Of a stretch of 64,000 bases of DNA, positions 1 to 7,880 are shown piece after piece; within the stretch, counting starts at the first letter, position 1; each line of letters opens with the position of its first letter. This DNA is from Cellvibrio japonicus Ueda107 (lineage in GTDB: Bacteria; Pseudomonadota; Gammaproteobacteria; Pseudomonadales; Cellvibrionaceae), in contig NC_010995.1 of the NCBI RefSeq assembly GCF_000019225.1, forward strand, positions 3,108,501 through 3,172,500, in the 5' to 3' direction. The notes beneath the pieces are model-generated. The model was not told where the DNA came from. It made no database searches and was given only the letters and a program-made list of their open reading frames with translations. Position numbers and translations under genes: made by a program.

Positions 1-40
1 TTGGCGCAAAAATCTTTGCTGGATATTGCCATCCTGAAAA

Positions 41-70
41 CTGGATCGGCAGCCGAAGCTGCCGATCCAG
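41..70 (-). terminator. Rho-independent terminator after fumarase
   Basis: A perfect 12-bp inverted repeat closes a six-base loop that reads CUUCGG on the minus strand, the very stable UUCG tetraloop type. It is followed on the minus strand by TTTTC. It lies just downstream of the fumarase stop codon. Confidence 0.85.
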
Positions 71-91
71 GGAGAGGCCAACAGAATGTCC

Positions 92-1612
92 TTACTGTAT
101 TTCCAGTACGCCCTCTTCGATTTTAGCCTTCCATATTTGGGGGCCTGTGGTATGCACCGACTCACCACGGGAATCCACAGCCACGGTAACCGGCATATCT
201 TTCACATCAAACTCGTAGATAGCTTCCATACCCAGTTCGGGGAAACCGAGTACGCTGGAGGATTTGATAGCCTGGGCTACCAGATAGGCCGCACCGCCCA
301 CAGCCATCAGGTATACAGATTTGTGATCGCGAATAGCATCAATGGCTGCCGGGCCGCGCTCGGATTTACCAATCATGCCCAACAGGCCGGTCTTTTCCAG
401 CATGGTGCGGGTGAACTTATCCATGCGCGTAGCCGTAGTCGGGCCAGCTGGGCCCACCACCTCGTCGCGAACAGGATCAACTGGCCCTACGTAGTAAATA
501 AAGCGACCTTTCAAATCCACTGGCAGGGACTCCCCCCTGGCCAGCAAATCGGTCATCTTTTTATGGGCGGCATCGCGACCGGTCAACATCTTGCCCGACA
601 GCAGGATGGTCTCACCGGTTTTCCAGGTTTGCACCTCTTCCGGCGTGACTGTGTCCAGGTTGACCCGGCGCACGCTATCGCCTACCTCCCAGGTGATATC
701 CGGATAATCTTCGATGGATGGCGGGGTTTGGCAAGCCGGGCCGGAACCGTCCAGCACAAAATGCGCATGGCGGGTAGCGGCACAGTTGGGGATGATAGCA
801 ATAGCCTTGTTGGCTGCATGGGTGGGGTAGTCTTTAACCTTGATATCCACTACGGTGGTTAAACCACCCAGGCCCTGGGCACCGATCCCCAGGCGATTTA
901 CCTTATCGTAGAGTTCAATCCGCAGCGCTTCGGCGCGATTGCTGGCGCCGCGCTCTTGCAGCTCCTGAATATCCACCGGATCGAGCAGCGCCTCCTTGGC
1001 GAGCAGCATGGCTTTTTCGGCAGTGCCGCCTATGCCTATGCCGAGCATACCCGGCGGACACCAGCCGGCCCCCATTTCAGGCACTACTTTCAGCACCCAA
1101 TCCACCACCGAATCCGAGGGGTTCAACATGGCGAACTTGGTTTTAGCCTCGGAGCCACCGCCCTTGGCCGCCACATGCACATCGACGGTGTTGCCGGGCA
1201 CTATGTTGTAGTGGATCACTGCCGGGGTGTTGTCGCCGGTATTTTTGCGGGCGCCGTCGGGATCAGCCAGAATCGAGGCGCGCAGTACATTATCCGGGTG
1301 GTTGTAAGCGCGACGCACACCTTCGTTGATCATGTCCGTAAGGCTCATGTCGGCATCCCATTGCACATCCATCCCCACCGTAACGAAAACCGTGACTATG
1401 CCGGTGTCCTGGCAGATAGGGCGATGACCTATGGCGCACATACGCGAATTGATCAAAATCTGGGCCATGGCATCCTTGGCAGCCTTGTTTTGCTCGCGCT
1501 CGTAGGCTTTATGTATGGCCTGGATAAAGTCCACCGGGTGGTAGTAGGAGATAAATTGCAGCGCATCGGCGACGCTGTCGATCAGATCTTGTTGGCGAAT
1601 CACGGTTGGCAT
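92..1612 (-). CDS. fumA: Fumarate hydratase class I (iron-sulfur)
   Basis: Reversibly hydrates fumarate to L-malate in the TCA cycle, in the cytoplasm, using an oxygen-sensitive [4Fe-4S] cluster. The 506-residue product matches the one-chain class I family of about 500-550 residues. The three expected cluster cysteines lie in the PICQDTG, GWCPPG and IPNCAATRH motifs, and the C-terminal beta domain holds the GPTTATRMDKFT segment. The ATG at 1612 is chosen; an in-frame GTG two codons upstream is possible. A strong terminator follows the gene, and it appears to be a single-gene unit. The fold and family are certain; preference for fumarate over related substrates such as L-tartrate is inferred from overall similarity. 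Confidence 0.95.
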   Translation of the reverse strand: MPTVIRQQDLIDSVADALQFISYYHPVDFIQAIHKAYEREQNKAAKDAMAQILINSRMCAIGHRPICQDTGIVTVFVTVGMDVQWDADMSLTDMINEGVRRAYNHPDNVLRASILADPDGARKNTGDNTPAVIHYNIVPGNTVDVHVAAKGGGSEAKTKFAMLNPSDSVVDWVLKVVPEMGAGWCPPGMLGIGIGGTAEKAMLLAKEALLDPVDIQELQERGASNRAEALRIELYDKVNRLGIGAQGLGGLTTVVDIKVKDYPTHAANKAIAIIPNCAATRHAHFVLDGSGPACQTPPSIEDYPDITWEVGDSVRRVNLDTVTPEEVQTWKTGETILLSGKMLTGRDAAHKKMTDLLARGESLPVDLKGRFIYYVGPVDPVRDEVVGPAGPTTATRMDKFTRTMLEKTGLLGMIGKSERGPAAIDAIRDHKSVYLMAVGGAAYLVAQAIKSSSVLGFPELGMEAIYEFDVKDMPVTVAVDSRGESVHTTGPQIWKAKIEEGVLEIQ

Positions 1613-1718
1613 AATCACTTCTCTTCTCGTGAAGTTGGCTGAAACAGCAAAAAATCGGCGGCAATTTTACACCAGGCAAGTATCCAATCACCTCCAAACC
1701 TGCTACTGCGAGGCGAAA

Positions 1719-1746
1719 AAAAGGCGATTTCTGCAAATCGCCTTTT
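1719..1746 (-). terminator. Rho-independent terminator
   Basis: A 12-bp stem (AAAAGGCGATTT and its complement) with a four-base loop is followed on the minus strand by a run of T. It sits 29 bases after the stop of the coiled-coil membrane protein gene and separates it from the fumarase gene. Confidence 0.85.
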
Positions 1747-1774
1747 GGAACACTGGCGGAAATATAACCAGAGA

Positions 1775-2551
1775 TTATTTTGGCACCAGGCCAATTTGCT
1801 GCCTGATCTGCAGCAGCTCGCGGTTAGTGCTGCGGCGGAATTCATCAATCGCCGCAATCGCTTCTTCATTCGTGCGGGTTTTGGCGGCAATACTGTCAAT
1901 AGCCGCCAGCTCCAACTGCATACGATCCAGGCGCTCGCGCAAGGATTGAAGGTTTTGCGCCTGTTGGCTAATGCCTCCGGCCATGGTATCCACCTTCGCA
2001 ATCGCAGCATCCACCGCGGCTTTACTGGTAGTCACCTCCTGTTTAAGGCTATTCAGGCCAGCCTTGGCATCGGCGCCATCTTTTTTCGCTACTGCGGTAT
2101 CGCGGCCAACCGCGTTGATTTTTTCATTGGCCACGGCAAGCGCCTTGCGATTGTCTTCGGTACTGGCGGAGAGCTTGCGCAATTCACTGTCCAGTGTTTT
2201 CAGATTGGCTTGCAGGGTCACAACGGATGCGCTGGACTCTTCAGAGGTGAGATTGAGTTTCTGCTCCAGGTTGGCAATGCGGGCTTCCGCCTGCTGCAGA
2301 TGACCCTGTGCCTGCAACAACTGCCAGGCCAGATATCCAGCTCCACCAACGGCCACCAGGGCAATAATCAAGGCAATAGCCGGCAGGGCACTACTCGACC
2401 GGGGCGGCGGGGGAGCATGGTATGTTGTGCTGGTACGAGGAGCCTGGCGCGGCGGAGGCAGGTCATCATGCGCGGGCACGGGACGGCGAGCGGGTGTGTC
2501 TGCCGGTTCATTCAGATTACCGGTTGATAAGGTAGGTTCTCTACGTTCCAT
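1775..2551 (-). CDS. Hypothetical membrane-anchored coiled-coil protein
   Basis: A 258-residue protein that I cannot assign to a named family. Residues 1 to about 50 are polar and proline-rich and probably cytoplasmic. A single membrane segment follows at about 52-75 (PAIALIIALVAVGGAGYLAW). The rest is a long, charged, alanine- and glutamine-rich region with heptad character, interrupted near residues 140-165, and is predicted to be a periplasmic coiled coil. The layout recalls bitopic envelope or division-associated coiled-coil proteins, but no catalytic motif is visible. The gene is flanked by terminators on both sides, so it is likely transcribed alone. Start: ATG at 2551 with an AGGT-type site about ten bases upstream. 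Confidence 0.75.
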   Translation of the reverse strand: MERREPTLSTGNLNEPADTPARRPVPAHDDLPPPRQAPRTSTTYHAPPPPRSSSALPAIALIIALVAVGGAGYLAWQLLQAQGHLQQAEARIANLEQKLNLTSEESSASVVTLQANLKTLDSELRKLSASTEDNRKALAVANEKINAVGRDTAVAKKDGADAKAGLNSLKQEVTTSKAAVDAAIAKVDTMAGGISQQAQNLQSLRERLDRMQLELAAIDSIAAKTRTNEEAIAAIDEFRRSTNRELLQIRQQIGLVPK

Positions 2552-2668
2552 AACGGCGTTTACCTGCTGGTTTGAGAAGGCTTGGAGGCGGCTAAAAAGG
2601 TGCGCCTATTCTATAGCAGCAGCCAACCTAAACATAGGCAACACTACAGCGGCGCAGGTTCCCAAGCA

Positions 2669-2700
2669 TAAAAAAAACGGGCGCACGGCCCGTTTTTTTT
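2669..2700 (-). terminator. Rho-independent terminator after sodB
   Basis: An A-run, the ACGGGC stem with a five-base loop, and a run of eight T on the plus strand form a symmetric hairpin. On the minus strand it ends sodB transcripts 23 bases after the stop codon. Confidence 0.9.
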
Positions 2701-2722
2701 ATGGCGCTCACTAACGAACAAA

Positions 2723-3307
2723 TTACTTGGCGTAATTGGCGTTTACAAAGTCCCAGTTTACCAGCGACCAGAAAGCCCCAATGTAGGTTGGGCGCGCATT
2801 GCGGTAATCAATGTAATACGCGTGTTCCCACAGGTCGATGGTCAGGATGGGAGTGACTGTGGCATCGGTCAGCGGCGTAGCTGCATTGCTGGTGTTAACA
2901 ATAGCCACTGAACCATCCGCTTTTTTCACCAGCCAGGTCCAGCTGGAACCAAAGTTGTTGATAGCAGAATTAGTGAAATCTTCTTTGAATTTTTCGAAAG
3001 AGCCAAAGGCGCTGGTAATGGCATCCGCTACAGCACCGGTTGGCGCGCCGCCACCATTGGGGCTCAGGCAGTGCCAATAGAAAGTGTGGTTCCAGATTTG
3101 CGCCGCATTGTTAAATACCGGGCCAGAAGAAGTCTTGATCACATCCTCCAGGCTCTTGCCTTCAAACTCGGTACCGGGAACCAGGGTGTTCAGTTTATCC
3201 ACATAGGCTTTGTGGTGTTTACCGTAGTGGAATTCCAGGGTTTCGACAGAAATGTGGGGAGCCAGTGCATCTTTAGCATATGGCAGTGCGGGTAATTCAA
3301 AAGCCAT
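2723..3307 (-). CDS. sodB: Superoxide dismutase [Fe]
   Basis: Dismutates superoxide to oxygen and hydrogen peroxide in the cytoplasm. The 194-residue length and the metal ligands fit the Fe/Mn family: His in HYGKHHKAYVD, His in WNHTFYWH, and Asp and His in DLWEHAYYIDY. The AAQIWNHTFYW segment with its glutamine is typical of iron-specific members rather than Mn enzymes. The ATG at 3307 follows TAGGAG at a good distance. It lies next to groEL but has its own terminator and a 238-base upstream gap, so it is probably monocistronic. Confidence 0.96.
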   Translation of the reverse strand: MAFELPALPYAKDALAPHISVETLEFHYGKHHKAYVDKLNTLVPGTEFEGKSLEDVIKTSSGPVFNNAAQIWNHTFYWHCLSPNGGGAPTGAVADAITSAFGSFEKFKEDFTNSAINNFGSSWTWLVKKADGSVAIVNTSNAATPLTDATVTPILTIDLWEHAYYIDYRNARPTYIGAFWSLVNWDFVNANYAK

Positions 3308-3404
3308 GATGTTTCTCCTAGGTCACGGTTGTAAAAAGCCGAGGGTATTATCCTCGTTGACAGCACGTTAGTTTTGTGAAAAAGCAGTAAATAATTATCA
3401 GCCG

Positions 3405-3438
3405 AAAATAGTGACGGCCCACCAGGGGCCGTCACTAT
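3405..3438 (-). terminator. Rho-independent terminator after groEL
   Basis: A 13-bp GC-rich stem (ATAGTGACGGCCC and its complement) with a five-base loop is followed by TTTT on the minus strand. It lies about 108 bases after the groEL stop codon. Confidence 0.75.
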
Positions 3439-3545
3439 AGCGCAAAATCACTGGATGAGGCGCAGACTGGCCCAAAAGTAGTCTGCGTCTATCCGGTTTC
3501 TTGCCTGTTGTTTGTTAACGATCATGAATCAGGTCTGCGCCATGA

Positions 3546-5183
3546 TTACATCATGCCGCCCATACCACCCATGCCGCCCATATCCGGTGCAGCAGCAGGT
3601 TTATCTTCCGGCAAATCAGCAACCATGGCTTCGGTGGTGATCATCAGGCCAGCGATAGAACCGGCAGCTTGCAGTGCAGTGCGGGTTACCTTGGCTGGGT
3701 CGAGGATACCCATCTCAATCATGTCGCCATAAACACCGGTAGCCGCGTTGTAACCGAAGTTGCCAGAGCCTTTCTTAACAGAATCGGCAACCACCGAGGG
3801 CTCTTCACCCGCGTTAGCAACGATTTGGCGCAGGGGGGATTCCATGGCGCGACGCGCAATGCCGATACCCGCGTTCTGGTCTTCGTTATCACCTTTGAGG
3901 TCAGCGATGGCAGCCACAGCGCGAATCAGTGCAGTACCACCGCCGGGAACCACCCCCTCTTCCACTGCCGCACGGGTAGCGTGAAGGGCATCTTCAACGC
4001 GCGCTTTCTTCTCTTTCATCTCAACTTCGGTGGCAGCGCCCACTTTGATGACCGCAACACCGCCAGCCAGTTTGGCCACGCGCTCTTGCAGTTTCTCGCG
4101 GTCGTAATCGGAAGAGGTCTCTTCGATTTGTACACGGATTTGCTGTACGCGGGTTTTGATTTCTTCTGCTTTACCAGCACCGTCAACGATGGTGGTGTTG
4201 TCTTTGTTCATGGTCACGCGCTTGGCAGTGCCCAGGTGCTCCAGGGTGGCACTTTCCAGATCCAGGCCCACTTCTTCAGAAATCACCGTACCGCCAGTCA
4301 ACACAGCGATGTCTTGCAGCATCGCCTTGCGACGATCGCCGAAACCAGGTGCCTTAACCGCCGCTACTTTCACGATACCGCGGATGTTGTTAACAACCAG
4401 GGTAGCCAGCGCTTCGCCTTCCACATCTTCCGCAACGATCACCAGCGGCTTGCCTGACTTGGCCACGCCTTCCAGTACCGGCAGGAGTTCGCGGATGTTG
4501 GAGATCTTCTTGTCAACCAGCAGGATGAACGGATTGTCGTGTTCAACGCTCATGTTGTCCTGGTTGTTGATGAAGTAGGGAGACAGGTAACCGCGGTCAA
4601 ATTGCATACCTTCCACCACGTCCAGCTCGTTATCCAGGCTGGTACCTTCTTCAACGGTGATAACACCTTCTTTGCCTACTTTTTCCATCGCTTCAGCAAT
4701 CAGGTTACCGATAGAGCTGTCACTATTGGCAGAGATGGTACCTACCTGGGAAATGGATTTGCTGTCAGCACAGGGAACTGCAATTGACTGGACGTGCTTA
4801 ACCGCTTCGGCAATCGCCTTATCGATACCGCGCTTCAGGTCCATAGGATTCATGCCAGCGGCAACAGACTTGAGGCCTTCGTTCACAATCGCTTGTGCCA
4901 GCACAGTAGCGGTAGTGGTACCGTCACCGGCATCGTCAGACGCTTTGGACGCAACTTCTTTTACCATTTGCGCGCCCATGTTTTCGAACTTGTCTTTCAG
5001 CGAGATTTCTTTGGCAACGGAAACACCGTCTTTGGTAATGGTGGGAGCACCAAAGGATTTTTCCAGTACAACGTTGCGACCTTTTGGGCCCAGGGTGGCT
5101 TTTACGGCGTCGGCCAGAATATTGACACCGGCCAACATACGTTGACGTGCGCTATCACCAAATTTAACTTCTTTAGCTGCCAT
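3546..5183 (-). CDS. groL: Chaperonin GroEL (60 kDa)
   Basis: Forms the double-ring tetradecameric folding chamber in the cytoplasm and works with GroES in an ATP-driven cycle. The 545-residue length is typical. The N-terminal AAKEVKFGDSARQRML start, the DGTTTATVLAQ ATP-binding segment and the C-terminal GGM repeat tail ending in MGGMM are all present. The ATG at 5183 follows GAAAGG. It is the second gene of the groES-groEL operon, with 62 bases between the two genes, and shares the heat-shock promoter in front of groES. Confidence 0.99.
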   Translation of the reverse strand: MAAKEVKFGDSARQRMLAGVNILADAVKATLGPKGRNVVLEKSFGAPTITKDGVSVAKEISLKDKFENMGAQMVKEVASKASDDAGDGTTTATVLAQAIVNEGLKSVAAGMNPMDLKRGIDKAIAEAVKHVQSIAVPCADSKSISQVGTISANSDSSIGNLIAEAMEKVGKEGVITVEEGTSLDNELDVVEGMQFDRGYLSPYFINNQDNMSVEHDNPFILLVDKKISNIRELLPVLEGVAKSGKPLVIVAEDVEGEALATLVVNNIRGIVKVAAVKAPGFGDRRKAMLQDIAVLTGGTVISEEVGLDLESATLEHLGTAKRVTMNKDNTTIVDGAGKAEEIKTRVQQIRVQIEETSSDYDREKLQERVAKLAGGVAVIKVGAATEVEMKEKKARVEDALHATRAAVEEGVVPGGGTALIRAVAAIADLKGDNEDQNAGIGIARRAMESPLRQIVANAGEEPSVVADSVKKGSGNFGYNAATGVYGDMIEMGILDPAKVTRTALQAAGSIAGLMITTEAMVADLPEDKPAAAPDMGGMGGMGGMM

Positions 5184-5245
5184 GATGTTTTACCTTTCAG
5201 AAATTCGTTAACACTAATCAGTGGATGATGGATAAAGCCGTCGAC

Positions 5246-5536
5246 TTATTCGAGCACAGCTTTGATGTCGGATTCGTTGAGGATAACCAGTTCTTCACCA
5301 TTGATAGTGATGGTATCGCTACCGGCGTATTTGCCGAACACCACGGTATCACCCACTTTGACATCCAGGGGGCGCAATTCGCCGCTGGTCAGAACGCGGC
5401 CATTGCCTACCGCAACCACTTCGCCCTGATTGGGTTTTTCTTTCGCAGCACCGGAAAGAATAATGCCACCAGCGGTTTTGGTTTCTTCTTCTTTGCGGCG
5501 AACCACAACGCGGTCGTGTAATGGACGAATTTTCAT
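5246..5536 (-). CDS. groS: Co-chaperonin GroES
   Basis: The heptameric lid of the GroEL chamber. The 96-residue protein begins KIRPLHDRVVVRR and contains the glycine-rich mobile loop (TAGGIILSG). The start is the ATG at 5536, preceded by TAGGAGACACACG; the frame stays open further upstream but family alignment and the ribosome site exclude a longer protein. It is first in the operon with groEL, about 110 bases downstream of a sigma-32-type promoter. Confidence 0.98.
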   Translation of the reverse strand: MKIRPLHDRVVVRRKEEETKTAGGIILSGAAKEKPNQGEVVAVGNGRVLTSGELRPLDVKVGDTVVFGKYAGSDTITINGEELVILNESDIKAVLE

Positions 5537-5649
5537 GAACGTGTGTCTCCTAACATTCAGTTTGTTTAGTGAGCAAAGTAATGATGTGGAACCAGGCACC
5601 GATACCGGATAAACCGGGTATGTAGCGGTATGGGGTTCCGGCCAGTGCC

Positions 5650-5677
5650 ATATAGGGACGCCCTGACAGGTTTCAAG
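5650..5677 (-). promoter_or_regulatory. Sigma-32 (heat shock) promoter of groES-groEL
   Basis: On the minus strand CTTGAAA is followed after 13 bases by CCCTATAT. The RpoH consensus is CTTGAAA, 11-16 bases, then CCCCATNT, so the match is nearly perfect. It stands about 114 bases in front of the groES start. No CIRCE-type inverted repeat is visible here. Confidence 0.8.
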
Positions 5678-5811
5678 GCCATCACCTGGCTGTCTGTCTG
5701 ACCGGAGAACCCGGAAAACCGACAGCTGAAAAACCAGGTGACACCTATCTGGGGCTGGGATTAAGGATTTCAACAGGCATCGTAAAAAAATCTGCGATTC
5801 CTGCTGAAAAC

Positions 5812-6309
5812 CTAAGGCTTGGGAGGTGTGCGGCTAGCGCGATTGTCGTCGATACGAGGGGCATCAGCCGGTTTCTCCGCCGGTGAGGTATCGCCCTGAT
5901 GCTCATAGACATTGCCATGTCGAAACGGGTTGCTGCGGCCAAATCCCTGCTGGAATTGGGCCTGGGTCACGATGCGCGCCATAAAACGCTGTAAGAGCAG
6001 GCGGCGCAGGGGAACAATCAGGATTAACAGCGCCAGCAGGTCCGACAGGAAGCCGGGTACTATCAGCAGGATAGCGGCAAAGCTGTTAAACAGGCCATCG
6101 ACCAGTGCCTGTCCCGGCTGCCCGCCATGGCGCATGTCTTCGGCGGCCCGCATCATGCTCGCCGACCCCTGGATACGCAGCAGGTTAATGCCGAGTACAA
6201 CCGCCAGAATCAGCCAGATTACCGTTGGCCAGGCGCCAATCAGGTTGGCAACACTGATCGAGAGCGCTATCTCGAAAATCAGGAACAGGGGAATCAGGAG
6301 CAATCGCAT
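5812..6309 (-). CDS. fxsA: FxsA family membrane protein
   Basis: A 165-residue protein of the FxsA family, named for an E. coli gene whose overexpression suppresses F-plasmid exclusion of phage T7; its normal function is unknown. Hydrophobic helices lie at the N-terminus (LLLIPLFLIFEIALSISVA), around WPTVIWLILAVVLGINLL and around FAAILLIVPGFLSDLLALLI, followed by a polar C-terminal tail. The ATG at 6309 is preferred over an earlier in-frame start because GTGAGG lies at the right distance. Location upstream of groES in the same direction is common in gammaproteobacteria. Confidence 0.88.
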   Translation of the reverse strand: MRLLLIPLFLIFEIALSISVANLIGAWPTVIWLILAVVLGINLLRIQGSASMMRAAEDMRHGGQPGQALVDGLFNSFAAILLIVPGFLSDLLALLILIVPLRRLLLQRFMARIVTQAQFQQGFGRSNPFRHGNVYEHQGDTSPAEKPADAPRIDDNRASRTPPKP

Positions 6310-6342
6310 GGGAGGCCTCACAGGGATCAAGAGCCCGGCAGT

Positions 6343-7434
6343 TTACCACTTGTAACTTACACCTACCGACATACGGGTATCCGAGCGCGCCTTGGTCGGT
6401 TGAGGCTCATTATCGATCCAATAGTCAACCTTCAGCTCCGAATACACATTGCTCAGGATCATGGTGCTCAACCCCGAGCTGGTTTTAAGCAGCCAATCAC
6501 TGTTTTCCTCCAGCGAATAAAGCAGTTCGTTATTGTGGAAGAAAGCAATGCCACCAGGAAATTCATAGCGAAAATCCGTCGCAGCACGCAAGGCAGCATA
6601 GGACGCACTCTCGTCGGTTAATTGTTCAGGGTCCTCAGGGATCTCATAACGCTGGTCGATATAGGCCAAACCCAGCTGCTGGGATAAGGCGGTCTTGCTG
6701 GTCTCCCAGAACTGGTACCCCGTACCCGAACCGAATATCGTCTGCCTGGCCAGGCCGCGCTGCTCGTCAGCCCCCAGGGTCAGGCTGTTATACCAGAACC
6801 AGCGCGCGCGAAAGAACCAGTCGAGGGAGTAGAGACTGCTCCAGCGCACCCTGGGGTCGGCATGGTTCCAGGAGGCTTTGGCATATTCACCGGCCAGTAC
6901 ATGGCGGAATTCGTCTTTACGCAACCGGGTCTCACCCTGCAGATTCCATTCATTGCGCACTTCATTACCACTGGAATAAGCACCCCAGAGGTTGAGTTTG
7001 CCGGTGTTGCGCATCACCCCGCGCACATAATCGTCATAGGGCAGCAGGGTTTTAAGGCTGAGCACGGGGACGCTGCGGGTTTTGGAGCGGGCACCACAGT
7101 AGTAAACCAACTGCTCCTCGTGGATGCCGTCGATAATACAGGCTATTTTATTGCCGGCAATTTTGTGGGGTTTATCGCTGTTGAGTTGTTTGATCCGGTT
7201 TTTGTTGATGCGCAGCTCACCGAAATTGTCGGACTGCCAGACCAGGTTTTCGCCTTCGATACGCAGGGCCTCACCCTGGATACGATCACCATTGGTGAGT
7301 TCAATCACGCCGGCCTGTGCCGCCGGACTGGATATGCCAATGCCCCACAGGATCAACATGACTGCGGGGAAAGAGGCGAGAGCGGAAAAGAGTCGTATCA
7401 CAGATTGACTTATAACAGCTGGAGATTCCTGCAT
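6343..7434 (-). CDS. DUF481 family outer-membrane protein
   Basis: A 363-residue exported protein. A signal peptide ends at about SSPAAQA, followed by a small beta-rich segment (VIELTNGDRIQGEAL...) typical of proteins with this N-terminal domain. The remainder is rich in alternating aromatic and polar strands and ends in YKW, as expected for a DUF481 (YdiY, salt-induced) beta-barrel of the outer membrane. The function of the family is not established. The ATG at 7434 is selected because it gives a normal signal peptide; an in-frame TTG lies 11 codons earlier. Confidence 0.8.
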   Translation of the reverse strand: MQESPAVISQSVIRLFSALASFPAVMLILWGIGISSPAAQAGVIELTNGDRIQGEALRIEGENLVWQSDNFGELRINKNRIKQLNSDKPHKIAGNKIACIIDGIHEEQLVYYCGARSKTRSVPVLSLKTLLPYDDYVRGVMRNTGKLNLWGAYSSGNEVRNEWNLQGETRLRKDEFRHVLAGEYAKASWNHADPRVRWSSLYSLDWFFRARWFWYNSLTLGADEQRGLARQTIFGSGTGYQFWETSKTALSQQLGLAYIDQRYEIPEDPEQLTDESASYAALRAATDFRYEFPGGIAFFHNNELLYSLEENSDWLLKTSSGLSTMILSNVYSELKVDYWIDNEPQPTKARSDTRMSVGVSYKW

Positions 7435-7550
7435 TAAACAGACCTGTACAGGGGAGCAGCAAACCAAAAAATGTTAATTTAGGTTAGCTTTCTTTACGCA
7501 ATTCTACACGCCACCCAAACCCGGCTACGACGATATAGCAGTATTTCCTT

Positions 7551-7880
7551 ATGAAACAACCCAACCAACAGCATCTGCAAGCCATTTTTCTCGCCCTGGC
7601 CTCGGTTCCTGCCGGCAAGGTGGTCACCTATGGCCAGCTGGCGGCCATGGCGGGTTTACCGCGCGCCGCGCGCCTGGCCGGTCGCGCCCTGCGCGACTTA
7701 CCCACAGGAACCAGCCTGCCCTGGCACCGGGTCATCAATGCCCAGGGGCGCATTTCCCTGCCGGAAGGTTCTGAGGGGCAACATCGCCAACAAACCCTGC
7801 TGGAAGCGGAAGGTGTGGTTTTCGTGAAGGGAAAAATTAATTTGCGCCGCTTTGGCTGGCTGGCGCAGGACGACGCCTGA
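7551..7880 (+). CDS. Alkyltransferase-like protein (ATL), DNA lesion recognition
   Basis: A 109-residue single-domain relative of O6-alkylguanine-DNA alkyltransferase. The helix-turn-helix segment (VVTYGQLAAMAGLPRAAR) and arginine finger are present. The active-site motif PCHRV of the methyltransferases reads PWHRV here, with Trp58 replacing the acceptor cysteine. Known ATL proteins (E. coli YbaZ/Atl, S. pombe Atl1) bind O6-alkylguanine without repairing it and route it to nucleotide excision repair. The gene's 3' end overlaps the convergent AmpG-like gene by 44 bases. Confidence 0.93.
   Translation: MKQPNQQHLQAIFLALASVPAGKVVTYGQLAAMAGLPRAARLAGRALRDLPTGTSLPWHRVINAQGRISLPEGSEGQHRQQTLLEAEGVVFVKGKINLRRFGWLAQDDA

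Noticed and set aside
5537..5811. Looked for a CIRCE repeat upstream of groES
   Set aside because: No TTAGCACTC-type inverted repeat is present; a sigma-32-like promoter explains control.
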